NCBI GenBank assembly: GCA_009993005.1
Contig: JAACUH010000063.1
Span: 1 to 64,000 of the forward strand
Source of the DNA: Rhodobacterales bacterium
GTDB taxonomy: Bacteria; Pseudomonadota; Alphaproteobacteria; Rhodobacterales; Rhodobacteraceae
Reading direction: 5' to 3'
DNA: 64,000 nucleotides
Part shown: in pieces, positions 37,232 through 45,902 of the stretch
How positions within the stretch are numbered: position 1 is the stretch's first letter
How the letters are laid out: each line of letters starts with the position of its first letter
Position numbers and translations under genes: made by a program
The notes under the pieces: generated by a model
Databases searched by the model: none
What the model saw: only the letters and a program-made list of their open reading frames with translations
Told to the model about the DNA's origin: nothing

Positions 37232-39799
37232 GTGAACGTATCGGATATTTCTGCTTCTTCCCACACCGGTTTGACGACAGATGAGGCACAGTCCAGGCTT
37301 GTCTCCGAAGGGTTCAACGAACTTCCGCGCGCGAACCGGCGATCCATGCTGCGAATCATCTTCGAGGTGTTGCGCGAACCGATGCTGGCGCTGCTGATCG
37401 CGGGGGGTGTGGTTTACCTTTTGCTTGGCAATCGCGAAGAGGCGCTGATCCTGTTGGTGTTTGCCTGCCTGTCCGTCGGAATCACCGTCGTGCAGGAGGC
37501 GCGCACCGAACGCGTGCTTGAGGCGCTGCGCGATCTTACCAGCCCTCGCGCACTGGTGATCCGGGGGGGCGAACGGCTGCGGATTGCCGGGCGTGAAGTC
37601 GCGCGGGGCGATCTGATCGTGCTGTCCGAAGGCGACAGGGTGCCGGCCGACGCCCTGCTGCTCAAGGCGGAAAGCCTGTCGGCAGATGAATCGCTTTTGA
37701 CCGGGGAGGCGGTTCCGGTGCGCAAGATTGTCAGCCCGTCCGATACCCTTGCGCGGCCCGGTGGCGAGGATCTGCCGATGGTGTTTTCGGGCAGCCTGAT
37801 CGTGCGCGGCTCGGCCATTGCCCGGGTCACGGCCACTGGCCCGGCCAGCGAAATCGGCAAGATCGGTGCCTCGCTTGGCCAGCTTCGAATCGAGACGCCG
37901 CATCTGCAACTCCAGATGCGTCGGTTGGTCATCGTGTTTGCTGCGGTCGGGGCTGCGGTCAGCATTGCCGTCGTCGTGCTGTACGGCATGTTGCGCGGGG
38001 GCTGGCTGGAAGGGGTGCTGGCAGGCATCGCCGTGGGCATGTCGATGCTGCCCGAGGAATTTCCGATGGTGCTGGCTGTCTTCATGGCGATGGGGGCGTG
38101 GCGCATTTCCAAGGTTCGGGTGTTGACCCGCCGCGCCACGGCGATTGAAACCCTGGGCGCGGCTTCGGTGCTGTGCACCGACAAGACCGGCACGTTGACC
38201 GAAAACCGGATGACCATTGCGGAATTGCGTCTTGCGGACGGGACAGCGGCCAAAATCGGCGATGCCCCCTTGCCCGAAGCATTTCGCAATATTGCGGTGA
38301 CGGGGGCGCTTGCCTCGAATCCCGAGCCGTTTGACCCGATGGAAAAGGCGTTTCATGTGCTGGCAAAGGCAGACCACAGCGCCGCAGGGTCGCGGCCCGA
38401 CACAGGCCCAGGCGCGGGCCGAATCCTTGCGCGAACCTATGCGCTGACACCCGATCTGCTGGCCATGTCGCAGGCCTGGGCGATGGACGGGCCGGGTTGG
38501 CGGATCGCCGCCAAAGGCGCGCCTGAGGCCATAGCAGAGCTGTGCCGGCTTGATCCCTCGGTCGGTGCCGCGATGACAGGGCAGGTCGATCAGATGGCAA
38601 AAGCCGGGCTGCGCGTTCTGGGGGTGGCCGAGGCAGACTTTTCCGGCACCGATCTGCCCGAAAGCCAGCGCGATTTTGCATTCCGTTTTCTGGGGCTTGT
38701 GGGCTTGGTCGATCCGTTGCGCGCCTCGGTGCCGCCGGCTGTGGCGCTGTGTCGCAGTGCCGGGATCAGGGTGATCATGATCACGGGCGATTACCCCACC
38801 ACGGCACAGGCGATCGCGGAACAGGCGGGGTTGCAAGGTGGCCGGGCGATCGACGGCACCGAACTTGCCGCGATGTCGGACGCCGACCTTGCCGGTGCGG
38901 TGCAGGATGTCAGCATCTTTGCCCGCGTCATGCCGGAACAGAAGCTGCGTATCGTGAAGGCGCTGAAATCCTCGGGTGCGGTTGTGGCCATGACAGGCGA
39001 TGGGGTGAATGACGCGCCATCGCTGAAGGCGGCCGATATTGGCGTTGCAATGGGCGGGCGCGGCACTGATGTGGCCCGAGAAGCGGCCAGCATCGTGCTG
39101 CTGGACGATGATTTCGGCTCTATTGTCACTACAGTGCGGTTGGGGCGACGCATCTACGACAACCTGCGCAAGGCGATGAGCTTTATCCTTGCCGTGCATA
39201 TCCCGATTGCCGGTCTGGCGCTGATGCCGCTGCTGTTTGGAATGCCAATTCTGTTCGGCCCGGTGCATATCGCCTTTCTTGAAATGGTGATTGATCCGGT
39301 CTGTTCTCTCGTATTCGAGGCCGAGACCGAAGAAGAAGGCGTGATGCAGCGGCCGCCGCGCCCCCCGGCCGAGCCGCTGTTTGCCGGGCCGACGATCTGG
39401 TGGAGCGTCGCGCAAGGCACTGCGGTCTTTGCCATGGCCGCCACCGTTTTTGTCTTTGGCCCGGACTTTGGTCTTGAGAGTGATCAGGTGCGTATGTTGA
39501 CCTTTGCGTCGCTGATCCTCTGCATCGTTGCGCTGATCTTCGTGGACCGCTCGCAGTCATCCTCGCTGCTCGTCGCACTTCGGCGTCCCAATCGGGCCCT
39601 TGCCGTGGTGTTGCCGATCGTGGGCGGTGTGCTGGCGCTGGCGGTGTTTTGGCAACCGGCCCGTGCTTTGTTCGGTTTTGCGGCGGTTGATCCGGTGTTT
39701 CTGGCCGTGCCGCCGTTGGCGGGGCTGGCTGTGTTGCTGTTTCTTGTCGCGCTCAAACCGGTTTGGCGGCACGCGGTCCACTTGGGCGCAAACCGCTGA
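37232..39799 (+). CDS. P-type cation-transporting ATPase (calcium-ATPase-like, P2 group)
   Basis: 855 residues. An N-terminal cation-ATPase domain precedes the actuator TGEA (158-161), helix-4 ion site PEEFP (274-278), phosphorylation loop DKTGTLT (Asp317), KGAPE nucleotide-binding motif and hinge TGDGVNDAPSLKAADIGVAMG, with a C-terminal helix block. The GTG start has AAAGG upstream. There is no heavy-metal CPC motif, so Ca2+, Mg2+ or monovalent cation transport is more likely than copper or zinc. Divergent from the arc operon and sharing its FNR-like site. Confidence 0.93.
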   Translation: MNVSDISASSHTGLTTDEAQSRLVSEGFNELPRANRRSMLRIIFEVLREPMLALLIAGGVVYLLLGNREEALILLVFACLSVGITVVQEARTERVLEALRDLTSPRALVIRGGERLRIAGREVARGDLIVLSEGDRVPADALLLKAESLSADESLLTGEAVPVRKIVSPSDTLARPGGEDLPMVFSGSLIVRGSAIARVTATGPASEIGKIGASLGQLRIETPHLQLQMRRLVIVFAAVGAAVSIAVVVLYGMLRGGWLEGVLAGIAVGMSMLPEEFPMVLAVFMAMGAWRISKVRVLTRRATAIETLGAASVLCTDKTGTLTENRMTIAELRLADGTAAKIGDAPLPEAFRNIAVTGALASNPEPFDPMEKAFHVLAKADHSAAGSRPDTGPGAGRILARTYALTPDLLAMSQAWAMDGPGWRIAAKGAPEAIAELCRLDPSVGAAMTGQVDQMAKAGLRVLGVAEADFSGTDLPESQRDFAFRFLGLVGLVDPLRASVPPAVALCRSAGIRVIMITGDYPTTAQAIAEQAGLQGGRAIDGTELAAMSDADLAGAVQDVSIFARVMPEQKLRIVKALKSSGAVVAMTGDGVNDAPSLKAADIGVAMGGRGTDVAREAASIVLLDDDFGSIVTTVRLGRRIYDNLRKAMSFILAVHIPIAGLALMPLLFGMPILFGPVHIAFLEMVIDPVCSLVFEAETEEEGVMQRPPRPPAEPLFAGPTIWWSVAQGTAVFAMAATVFVFGPDFGLESDQVRMLTFASLILCIVALIFVDRSQSSSLLVALRRPNRALAVVLPIVGGVLALAVFWQPARALFGFAAVDPVFLAVPPLAGLAVLLFLVALKPVWRHAVHLGANR

Positions 39800-39831
39800 C
39801 GGGCCATGCAAATTGTTGCGCGCCCCGTCGC

Positions 39832-40509
39832 CTATCCGGTGACCATCCCGTCACCCACCACGATTTGTCGTCGGCACAGGCTGGCGATTTTTTCGTCATG
39901 GGTTGAAATCAGAAAGGTCGTGCCCTCATCCCGGTTGATTTCGGCGATCAGATCCATGACCTGCATCGCAGAGGTCCGATCAAGGTTGCCGGTCGGCTCA
40001 TCCGCCAGCACCAGTTCGGGCCGGTTCATCAACGCCCGCGCCACCGCAACGCGCTGTTTCTGGCCGCCCGACAATTTGGCCGAGGGGAAATCGACCCGAT
40101 CGGCCAGACCCATGCGCACCAACAGATCGCGCCCCCGCGCCCGCGCCGCTGCGGTTTCGCGCCCCTCGCGCACCGCGGTGGGAAAGATCACGTTTTCCAG
40201 CGCGGTGAAATCCGGCAAAAGGTTGTGGAACTGAAAGACGAAACCGATGTGGCGGTTGCGAAATTCGGTCAAGGCGGCATCCTCTGCCGCCACCAGATCA
40301 AGGCCAAGCATGACGTGGCGCCCCGATGTCGGCTTCATCAGCGTGCCAAGGATCGTCAACAGCGTGCTCTTGCCCGATCCCGATGGCCCAAGCAGCGCCG
40401 CCATCTCGCCGGTTTCCAGGGTCAGGCGCAGCCCGCGCAACACCCGCGTGGCCGCTTCGCCGGTGCCGAACGTCTTGACCAGATCCGACACCTGCACCAG
40501 CGCGGTCAT
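39832..40509 (-). CDS. ABC transporter ATP-binding protein (LolD/MacB type)
   Basis: 225 residues. Walker A GPSGSGKST, signature LSGGQKQRVAVARAL, Walker B LVLADEPTGNLD and H-loop ISTHDE, all in the short LolD/MacB form. The ATG at 40509 overlaps the permease stop. With the permease and adaptor upstream it forms a three-gene MacAB-like export or lipoprotein-handling set. Confidence 0.93.
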   Translation of the reverse strand: MTALVQVSDLVKTFGTGEAATRVLRGLRLTLETGEMAALLGPSGSGKSTLLTILGTLMKPTSGRHVMLGLDLVAAEDAALTEFRNRHIGFVFQFHNLLPDFTALENVIFPTAVREGRETAAARARGRDLLVRMGLADRVDFPSAKLSGGQKQRVAVARALMNRPELVLADEPTGNLDRTSAMQVMDLIAEINRDEGTTFLISTHDEKIASLCRRQIVVGDGMVTG

Positions 40510-41711
40510 TGTCCGATCGCCGTTACCGGATCGACCCGCGCGGCAGAGCGCGCCGGCAGGATCGAGGCGAGGATCGCACCGATCACCGTCAGCGTGATCG
40601 CAAGGCCATACGACCCTTGGGTGATGTCCATCGGCAAGGTGCCGGGTTCGAACGCATCGCGCGACGGAAACGGCAACAGCGCCAGATACCCCGCCGCCGC
40701 CCCGAAAAGCCCGCCCATCAGGCCGATCAGCGCGCCTTGCGTCACAAAAACAAAGATCACGAAGCCCTGTCCAGCGCCCATCGCCCGCATGATGCCGATT
40801 TCCGGGCGCCGCCGATAGGTGGACAGCAACAGCGACGACGCAACACCGATCACGATGGTGATCAGGGCAAAGGATTTCAGGAAATACCCGGTTTGCGCCT
40901 GCGCGTTCAGCGCCTCCATCAGTTGTTCGGCGCCGTCTGTCCAAGGCACGGCATCAAGCCCCGTCAAGGCCCGGATGCGCAGGGCAGTGGCATCGGCGGC
41001 GTTCAGATCGGCCAACTTGATCTCGATCCGGGTCACCCCCTGGGGCAGCGCGAACAAGGTGCGCGCGGTGGGCAGGCCGACAAACACGCTGCTGGCGTCG
41101 ATCATGCCGTTGCCGGTGCTGTAGATCCCGGTCAGCGTCAGCACGGCAGACACCCCCACCGCAGATTGCAGCCGCAGCGTCTGACCCAGCCGCAGCGACA
41201 GATCATCGGCCAGCCGCTGGCCAAGAACGATGCGGCCCGCGCCCAGCCTTACCGCGCCTTCGTGCATGTATCCGGCAAGGTTCAGGATCGCGGATTCACG
41301 TCCGGGGTCCACCCCGGTGACCGAAACCTGCGCCACCTGCGCACCGCGTGTCAGAAAGCCCGCACCGGTGATCTGCGGCGATACGGCGATCACCCCCGGC
41401 ACGGTTTCGATCAGCGGTGTCCAGGTTGCGGCCTCGGCGAGGGCGGCGGTGCGGGCGCGGCCGCGCTCGGCCACTGCCAGAACGGCGCCATCGGGGTGCA
41501 CGAGGATCGCCGGGTCTCTGTCCTCGGCGGTGATGGTGACATGGCTGATGTCGCCCACGGTGCGCGACAGGATGAATTCGGCCAGCCCGCCAATCAGCGC
41601 TGACATGAAGATGAAGATGAACACGCCCACCGCCACCCCCGTCACCAAAAGCGCTGTCTGCGCCTTGCTGGCGGTCAGATAGCGCGTGGCGATCTTCAGG
41701 GCGTACAGCAT
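40506..41711 (-). CDS. FtsX/MacB-like ABC permease
   Basis: 401 residues. One N-terminal helix (residues about 18-42), a large periplasmic MacB core domain (about 45-270) and three C-terminal helices with the FtsX-domain sequence YRRRPEIGIMRAMGAG. This is the LolC/E and MacB topology, used for mechanotransmission rather than channel transport. It overlaps its ATPase and the adaptor gene by a base or a few. Confidence 0.92.
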   Translation of the reverse strand: MLYALKIATRYLTASKAQTALLVTGVAVGVFIFIFMSALIGGLAEFILSRTVGDISHVTITAEDRDPAILVHPDGAVLAVAERGRARTAALAEAATWTPLIETVPGVIAVSPQITGAGFLTRGAQVAQVSVTGVDPGRESAILNLAGYMHEGAVRLGAGRIVLGQRLADDLSLRLGQTLRLQSAVGVSAVLTLTGIYSTGNGMIDASSVFVGLPTARTLFALPQGVTRIEIKLADLNAADATALRIRALTGLDAVPWTDGAEQLMEALNAQAQTGYFLKSFALITIVIGVASSLLLSTYRRRPEIGIMRAMGAGQGFVIFVFVTQGALIGLMGGLFGAAAGYLALLPFPSRDAFEPGTLPMDITQGSYGLAITLTVIGAILASILPARSAARVDPVTAIGQ

Positions 41712-42889
41712 CAGGGTTGCACCGCGCGCACGGCTTGCCCTTGGGTCAGTCCTGTCGCGTCCGCAATCAGCACCTCACCCGGCAGCAGGCCATCGGCGAC
41801 GATCAGCCGTGCCGCCGGCCAGTCGATCACCGACACCGGGCGCTGTTGGGCAAATCCGTCGATCAGGACAAATACCTTGTCCCCGGTTTCATCGGTCTGG
41901 ATTGCCGCGCGGGGCGCCGTGATCGCCGCATCGCGGCTGTCAACGATGATATTGGTGGTGACGGTCAGGCCGATCGGCGCCATCACCGGATCGTCAAAGG
42001 CCAGTTTCACCGCAAGGCCGCCGGTGGCCGCATCCACTCGCTGTGATACAAAGCTGACGCGCCCGGTGTGCGTGTCCGTCTCACCGGCCAGTTGCATAAC
42101 GGCGACCAGTCCCGGCCTGATCTGTGTGGCATAGGCTTCGTCGACGCTGGTTTCGACCACAAGTTCGTCAAGGTCGGCAATCGTCATCAGCACCGTTGCA
42201 GTGTCGATGCTTTGGCCCGGATCGACATTCAGCGTCAGAACCGTACCGGTCATCGGCGCGCGGATGGTGAAGTTTTCAAGCTGCACCTGCGCCTGTTCGA
42301 CAAAGGCGGCGGCGCGCGCCACGTCCTGTGCGGCCGTCTGAACCGCGCGCGCGGCTGTTTCCAGCGTGGCACGCGCGATGTTCTGTCCCAGGGCCTGGTT
42401 TCGGGCATAGGTATCCTTGGCCTGCGCTTCGGCCACCAGGGCGGCGTCCAGACCGGCGATCACCTGGCGCAGCATCGCCTGCTGTGTTGCGGCATCGATC
42501 CGGGCCAGTTCGCCACCTGCTTGAACCGCGTCGCCTTCGCTTACCCGCATATCGGCCAACTTGCCCGTGACCAACGCCCGCACATCCACAGATCGAAGAG
42601 CCGCAATTCTGCCGTTGACGGCCAGAACCCGCGTGACCGGGGCTGCGGCGGCGATTTCGACCGCCACGGAAACCGGCCCCGCGCCCCACGGTTGAAGATA
42701 CAGCCCCAGCCCCAGCGCCCCGGCCAGAACAATGCCGACCAGCCAGAACCGCACACGCCGCCCGGACGGTGCCGGTGGCGCCGGTTCCGGGCTGGGCGGG
42801 CGGACGGCGGGCAAACGGGCCTCGTCCGCTGGCGCAGGGCCGTTTGCAGTCGTGTCCGCCAGGCCGGGAATCTGCTTTTGTGGTGTCAT
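41711..42889 (-). CDS. HlyD/MacA-like periplasmic adaptor protein
   Basis: 392 residues. A proline-rich cytoplasmic N-terminus (residues 1-47) leads into a single anchor helix (VRFWLVGIVLAGALGLGL), then a lipoyl half (VRALVTGKLADMRVSEGDAV), an alanine-rich coiled coil, the second lipoyl half (FTIRAPMTGTVLTLNV) and a beta-barrel. The ATG at 42889 has AGGAC upstream; ATG at 42922 would add 11 residues without a ribosome site. It is first in the operon with the FtsX-like permease and ATPase. An FNR-like site lies about 100 bp upstream. Confidence 0.9.
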   Translation of the reverse strand: MTPQKQIPGLADTTANGPAPADEARLPAVRPPSPEPAPPAPSGRRVRFWLVGIVLAGALGLGLYLQPWGAGPVSVAVEIAAAAPVTRVLAVNGRIAALRSVDVRALVTGKLADMRVSEGDAVQAGGELARIDAATQQAMLRQVIAGLDAALVAEAQAKDTYARNQALGQNIARATLETAARAVQTAAQDVARAAAFVEQAQVQLENFTIRAPMTGTVLTLNVDPGQSIDTATVLMTIADLDELVVETSVDEAYATQIRPGLVAVMQLAGETDTHTGRVSFVSQRVDAATGGLAVKLAFDDPVMAPIGLTVTTNIIVDSRDAAITAPRAAIQTDETGDKVFVLIDGFAQQRPVSVIDWPAARLIVADGLLPGEVLIADATGLTQGQAVRAVQP

Positions 42890-42982
42890 GCCGGTGTCCT
42901 GCGTTGTGCCCAAAGGCCCCATGCGGGGCAGCAATCGGTCGATCTTGCACAGTCAACCTATCTGATCGCTTTTTGCCATGGG

Positions 42983-42996
42983 TTGATATGGATCAG
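42983..42996. promoter_or_regulatory. FNR/FnrL-type binding site
   Basis: TTGATATGGATCAG matches TTGAT-N4-ATCAA in 9 of 10 defined positions, with the same terminal G variant as the site at 37162. It lies between the divergent adaptor gene (42889) and cbpA (43061). Confidence 0.68.
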
Positions 42997-43060
42997 GGAC
43001 GACAAGGGTTCTATCATGTGATCTGTTGCTGCAATGACCCAGGCAAGGAAAAGCTGACGG

Positions 43061-44005
43061 ATGACCACAGATCCTTATGAGGCGCTTGGCCTGACGAAAT
43101 CTGCCACCCAGGATGAGATCAAGAAGGCCTATCGCAAGCTCGTCCGCACCAGCCACCCCGACCTGCACCCGGATGACGCCGGGGCCGAGGCGCGGTTCAA
43201 GGCCATCGCGGCCGCGCATGATCTGTTGAAAGATCCCGAAACCCGGGCCCGCTTTGATGCGGGAGAGATAGATGCCTCTGGCGCGGAACGGCCACAACGG
43301 CAATATTATCGTGATTTCGCGGAAGATGCGGGCAATCCGTATCAACAGCGCCGTGGTTTTGAGGGGCGTGGCGACCCGGCCGATATCTTTGCCGAAATCC
43401 TGCGTCAGCGGACGCAGCAGGGCCGCGACGATTTTGGCGGTGGTGGTTTTGCGGCCCCCGGCCCGGATTTCCGATACGCCCTCGAAGTGCCCTTTCTCGA
43501 CGCCGCGCGGGGGGGGGAGATGCGCATCACCTTGCCGGACGGTGCCAGCCTGGCGGTGCGGATCCCACAGGGTGCCCATGACGGCCAGACATTGCGCCTG
43601 CGCGGCAAGGGCGGGCCGGGCTTTGGCGGTGGGCCTTCGGGAGATGCGCTGATCAGCCTGTCGGTGCGCCCGCATCCTGTCTTTCGGCGCGACGGCAACG
43701 ATATTCTCGTGACCCTGCCCATCACCATCGACGAAGCCGTTCTTGGCGCAAAGGTGACCGCGCCGACCATCACCGGCCCGGTCAACCTGACAATCCCGGC
43801 CGGTGCGACATCGGGTCGGGTGCTGCGCCTGCGCGGGCGCGGTGTGGCACGATCTGGGGGTAAGACGGCGGGGGATCAACTTGTGGAACTGAAGATTGTC
43901 GCGCCGCCGGTGATCGACGATGCCTTGCGCGATTTCCTGACCGAATGGCGCAAGACCCATGCCGATGATCCGCGTGCGGATCTGTTGAACGAGGCCCTGT
44001 CATGA
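43061..44005 (+). CDS. cbpA: DnaJ-family co-chaperone CbpA
   Basis: 314 residues. The J domain (residues 4-68) has the HPD tripeptide (SHPDLHPDD) that stimulates DnaK. A glycine-rich linker follows, then two C-terminal beta-sandwich substrate domains (RYALEVPFLDAARGGEMRI and DILVTLPITIDEAVLGAKV). The zinc-finger domain of DnaJ is absent, which marks the CbpA type. It is coupled to cbpM by ATGA. The FNR-like site upstream suggests induction under low oxygen. Confidence 0.94.
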   Translation: MTTDPYEALGLTKSATQDEIKKAYRKLVRTSHPDLHPDDAGAEARFKAIAAAHDLLKDPETRARFDAGEIDASGAERPQRQYYRDFAEDAGNPYQQRRGFEGRGDPADIFAEILRQRTQQGRDDFGGGGFAAPGPDFRYALEVPFLDAARGGEMRITLPDGASLAVRIPQGAHDGQTLRLRGKGGPGFGGGPSGDALISLSVRPHPVFRRDGNDILVTLPITIDEAVLGAKVTAPTITGPVNLTIPAGATSGRVLRLRGRGVARSGGKTAGDQLVELKIVAPPVIDDALRDFLTEWRKTHADDPRADLLNEALS

Positions 44006-44349
44006 CCCGCCACCTGACCGAAGACGAAGTTCTTGCCGCCATTCCGGGGCTGACGCGCACCCGTCTTGTCGCCTTCATCGAAACCGAAATGGTTCTGCCG
44101 TTGCGCCGGGTCGATGGCGGCGCGCCAGGCCACCTTTTTCGTCAGGTCGATTTCGCCCGTGTGCAGCTGCTGTGCGATCTGTCCGACGATCTGGACCTGG
44201 ATGAACCGGCGCTGGGCGTGGTTCTGGCCCTGCTCGATCAGCTTCACGCGACGCGGCAGGATCTTCTGGCGGTCACCCGTGCGGTACAAGTCGAATCACC
44301 TGAAGTGCGGGCACGGATCGGGGCGGCGATCATCGGCTCTCGGGGTTAG
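44002..44349 (+). CDS. cbpM: Chaperone modulator CbpM (MerR-like)
   Basis: 115 residues. An N-terminal MerR-like helix-turn-helix fold (LTEDEVLAAIPGLTRTRLVAF) precedes a dimerising helical tail. CbpM family members bind the J domain of CbpA and block its action. The gene begins inside the cbpA stop codon, the usual arrangement, so both proteins are made together. Confidence 0.88.
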   Translation: MTRHLTEDEVLAAIPGLTRTRLVAFIETEMVLPLRRVDGGAPGHLFRQVDFARVQLLCDLSDDLDLDEPALGVVLALLDQLHATRQDLLAVTRAVQVESPEVRARIGAAIIGSRG

Positions 44350-44585
44350 GACTGCGGCTTGGCCGACAGATGTGATGCGACGGTGCCGCCCGATCCGGTA
44401 CGCGCGGCGTACACCGATGTGGCGACAAAACAGGGCTGGTGGTTTGGCAATCCGGGCCCTTGATTTTGTAACTGTGGCATGAAAACCGCCCTGATCCTTT
44501 CGACGCCAGACCGCATAGCCAGACGGGGTGCGCGGGATGGTTGCTGTTTCGGTTGGCAGGTCGGAGCGGGCCGCCTGAAGGCGGG

Positions 44586-45842
44586 TCATTCCCAGAGTGG
44601 TTCGACCTGAAGCGGTTGGCCGGGAAGCACGGTGGAAAGGTCGGACGGAATGACGGCGATGCCCATGGCCCGTGCGACGGGCGAAAGCGAGGCCGACGCG
44701 CCCTGGCCCAGACGATCAAGTATCGGGCGGCCCACGGGATCGCGCCGGTCCCATGTGACGGGTACATATTCACGCCGGCCGGTCGCCCGGCGATAGGTGA
44801 ACCCCGCAACGGCGGGCAACCAAGTGTCGGGGTTTTCGATCAGCCCGGCAACCCGGCGCAGGGCCGGGCGGGCGATCTGCGCAAAAGTGATCGCCGCAGC
44901 ATAGGGATTTCCCGGCAGTCCAAAATACAGCGCCCCGCCAAGCCGCCCGACAGTCAGGGGTTTGCCCGGGCGGATGGCAACCTTGAGCACGTCCAGTTCC
45001 GCCGCTTCGGCCCGCAGCGCATCGAGAATGTGATCCTCTTCCCCGGCGGATACCCCGCCTGAGGAAATAACCACGTCATGCGACAGCGCAGCCGCGCGGA
45101 TCGCGGTGCGAATGACCGCCGGATCGTCAGGCAGGATGCCCAGATCCGTCAGATCGGCCCAGGGCAGACGCACGAGGGTTGCGCGCAGCAGCACGCGATT
45201 GGAATTATAGATCTGCCCGGCGACAAGCGGGTTGCCGGGCTCTGCCAGCTCGTCTCCGGTTGACAGGATCGCAACCCGAACGCGGCGGTGCACAGCGACA
45301 TTCGGCACACCACACCCGGCCAGCAGGGCAAGGCGCGGCGGGGTCAGGGCAACCCCTGCGCCAAAGGCCAGTGCGCCGAGGTCAAGATCCTCGCCGCGGC
45401 GACGGATATTCTGGCCGGGCCGGGGGCGCACGGACAGGGTGATCTGGTCACCCGAACGGGTGACGTTTTCCTGCATGACCACGGCATCGGCACCCGCAGG
45501 AATCGGCGCACCGGTAAAAATGCGGGCAGCCTCGCCCGGTCCGAGCACGACGGCTCTGCGGTCACCCGCCGCGATCCGTCCCTTTACCGGCAGATGCCAC
45601 GGGCCGTCGCTGGCCAGGTCGCACTGACGCAGCGCGTAACCATCCATCGCGGAATTGTCGAAAGGGGGCAGCGCCGATGCGGCGACGACGGGCCTTGCCA
45701 GCACCCGGCCAACAGCCGCGTCCAGGGGCAACATTTCATTCGATGTCACAGGGGTGGCGGCCGCAATGGCGCGCAGCCGCGCCACGTCGACAGACAAAAC
45801 CGGCCCGCTCTTGCCGGTGGAACAGGATGCGGTTTCTGTCAT
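44586..45842 (-). CDS. moeA: Molybdopterin molybdenumtransferase
   Basis: 418 residues. It inserts molybdate into adenylylated molybdopterin. MoeA motifs: NSAMDGYALR, FTGAPIPAGADAVV, ILSTGDEL, SSGGVSAGEEDH and GLPGNPYAA. The ATG at 45842 is preceded by GAGGTGGG, which favours it over the GTG at 45851. It is 60 bp behind aioA and last in the arsenic island, a common place for an aio-dedicated moeA copy supplying cofactor to arsenite oxidase. Confidence 0.95.
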   Translation of the reverse strand: MTETASCSTGKSGPVLSVDVARLRAIAAATPVTSNEMLPLDAAVGRVLARPVVAASALPPFDNSAMDGYALRQCDLASDGPWHLPVKGRIAAGDRRAVVLGPGEAARIFTGAPIPAGADAVVMQENVTRSGDQITLSVRPRPGQNIRRRGEDLDLGALAFGAGVALTPPRLALLAGCGVPNVAVHRRVRVAILSTGDELAEPGNPLVAGQIYNSNRVLLRATLVRLPWADLTDLGILPDDPAVIRTAIRAAALSHDVVISSGGVSAGEEDHILDALRAEAAELDVLKVAIRPGKPLTVGRLGGALYFGLPGNPYAAAITFAQIARPALRRVAGLIENPDTWLPAVAGFTYRRATGRREYVPVTWDRRDPVGRPILDRLGQGASASLSPVARAMGIAVIPSDLSTVLPGQPLQVEPLWE

Positions 45843-45902
45843 CGGACCCACCTCATTGAAAATGGCCCGCCCCTGTGACAGGGCGGGCCTTGGCCTTGCA
45901 GA

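Noticed and set aside
37190-39415. A 741-codon minus-strand open frame opposite the P-type ATPase
   Set aside because: It mirrors a gene with complete P-type ATPase motifs; the antisense translation is rich in Arg, His and Gln with no recognisable domain.
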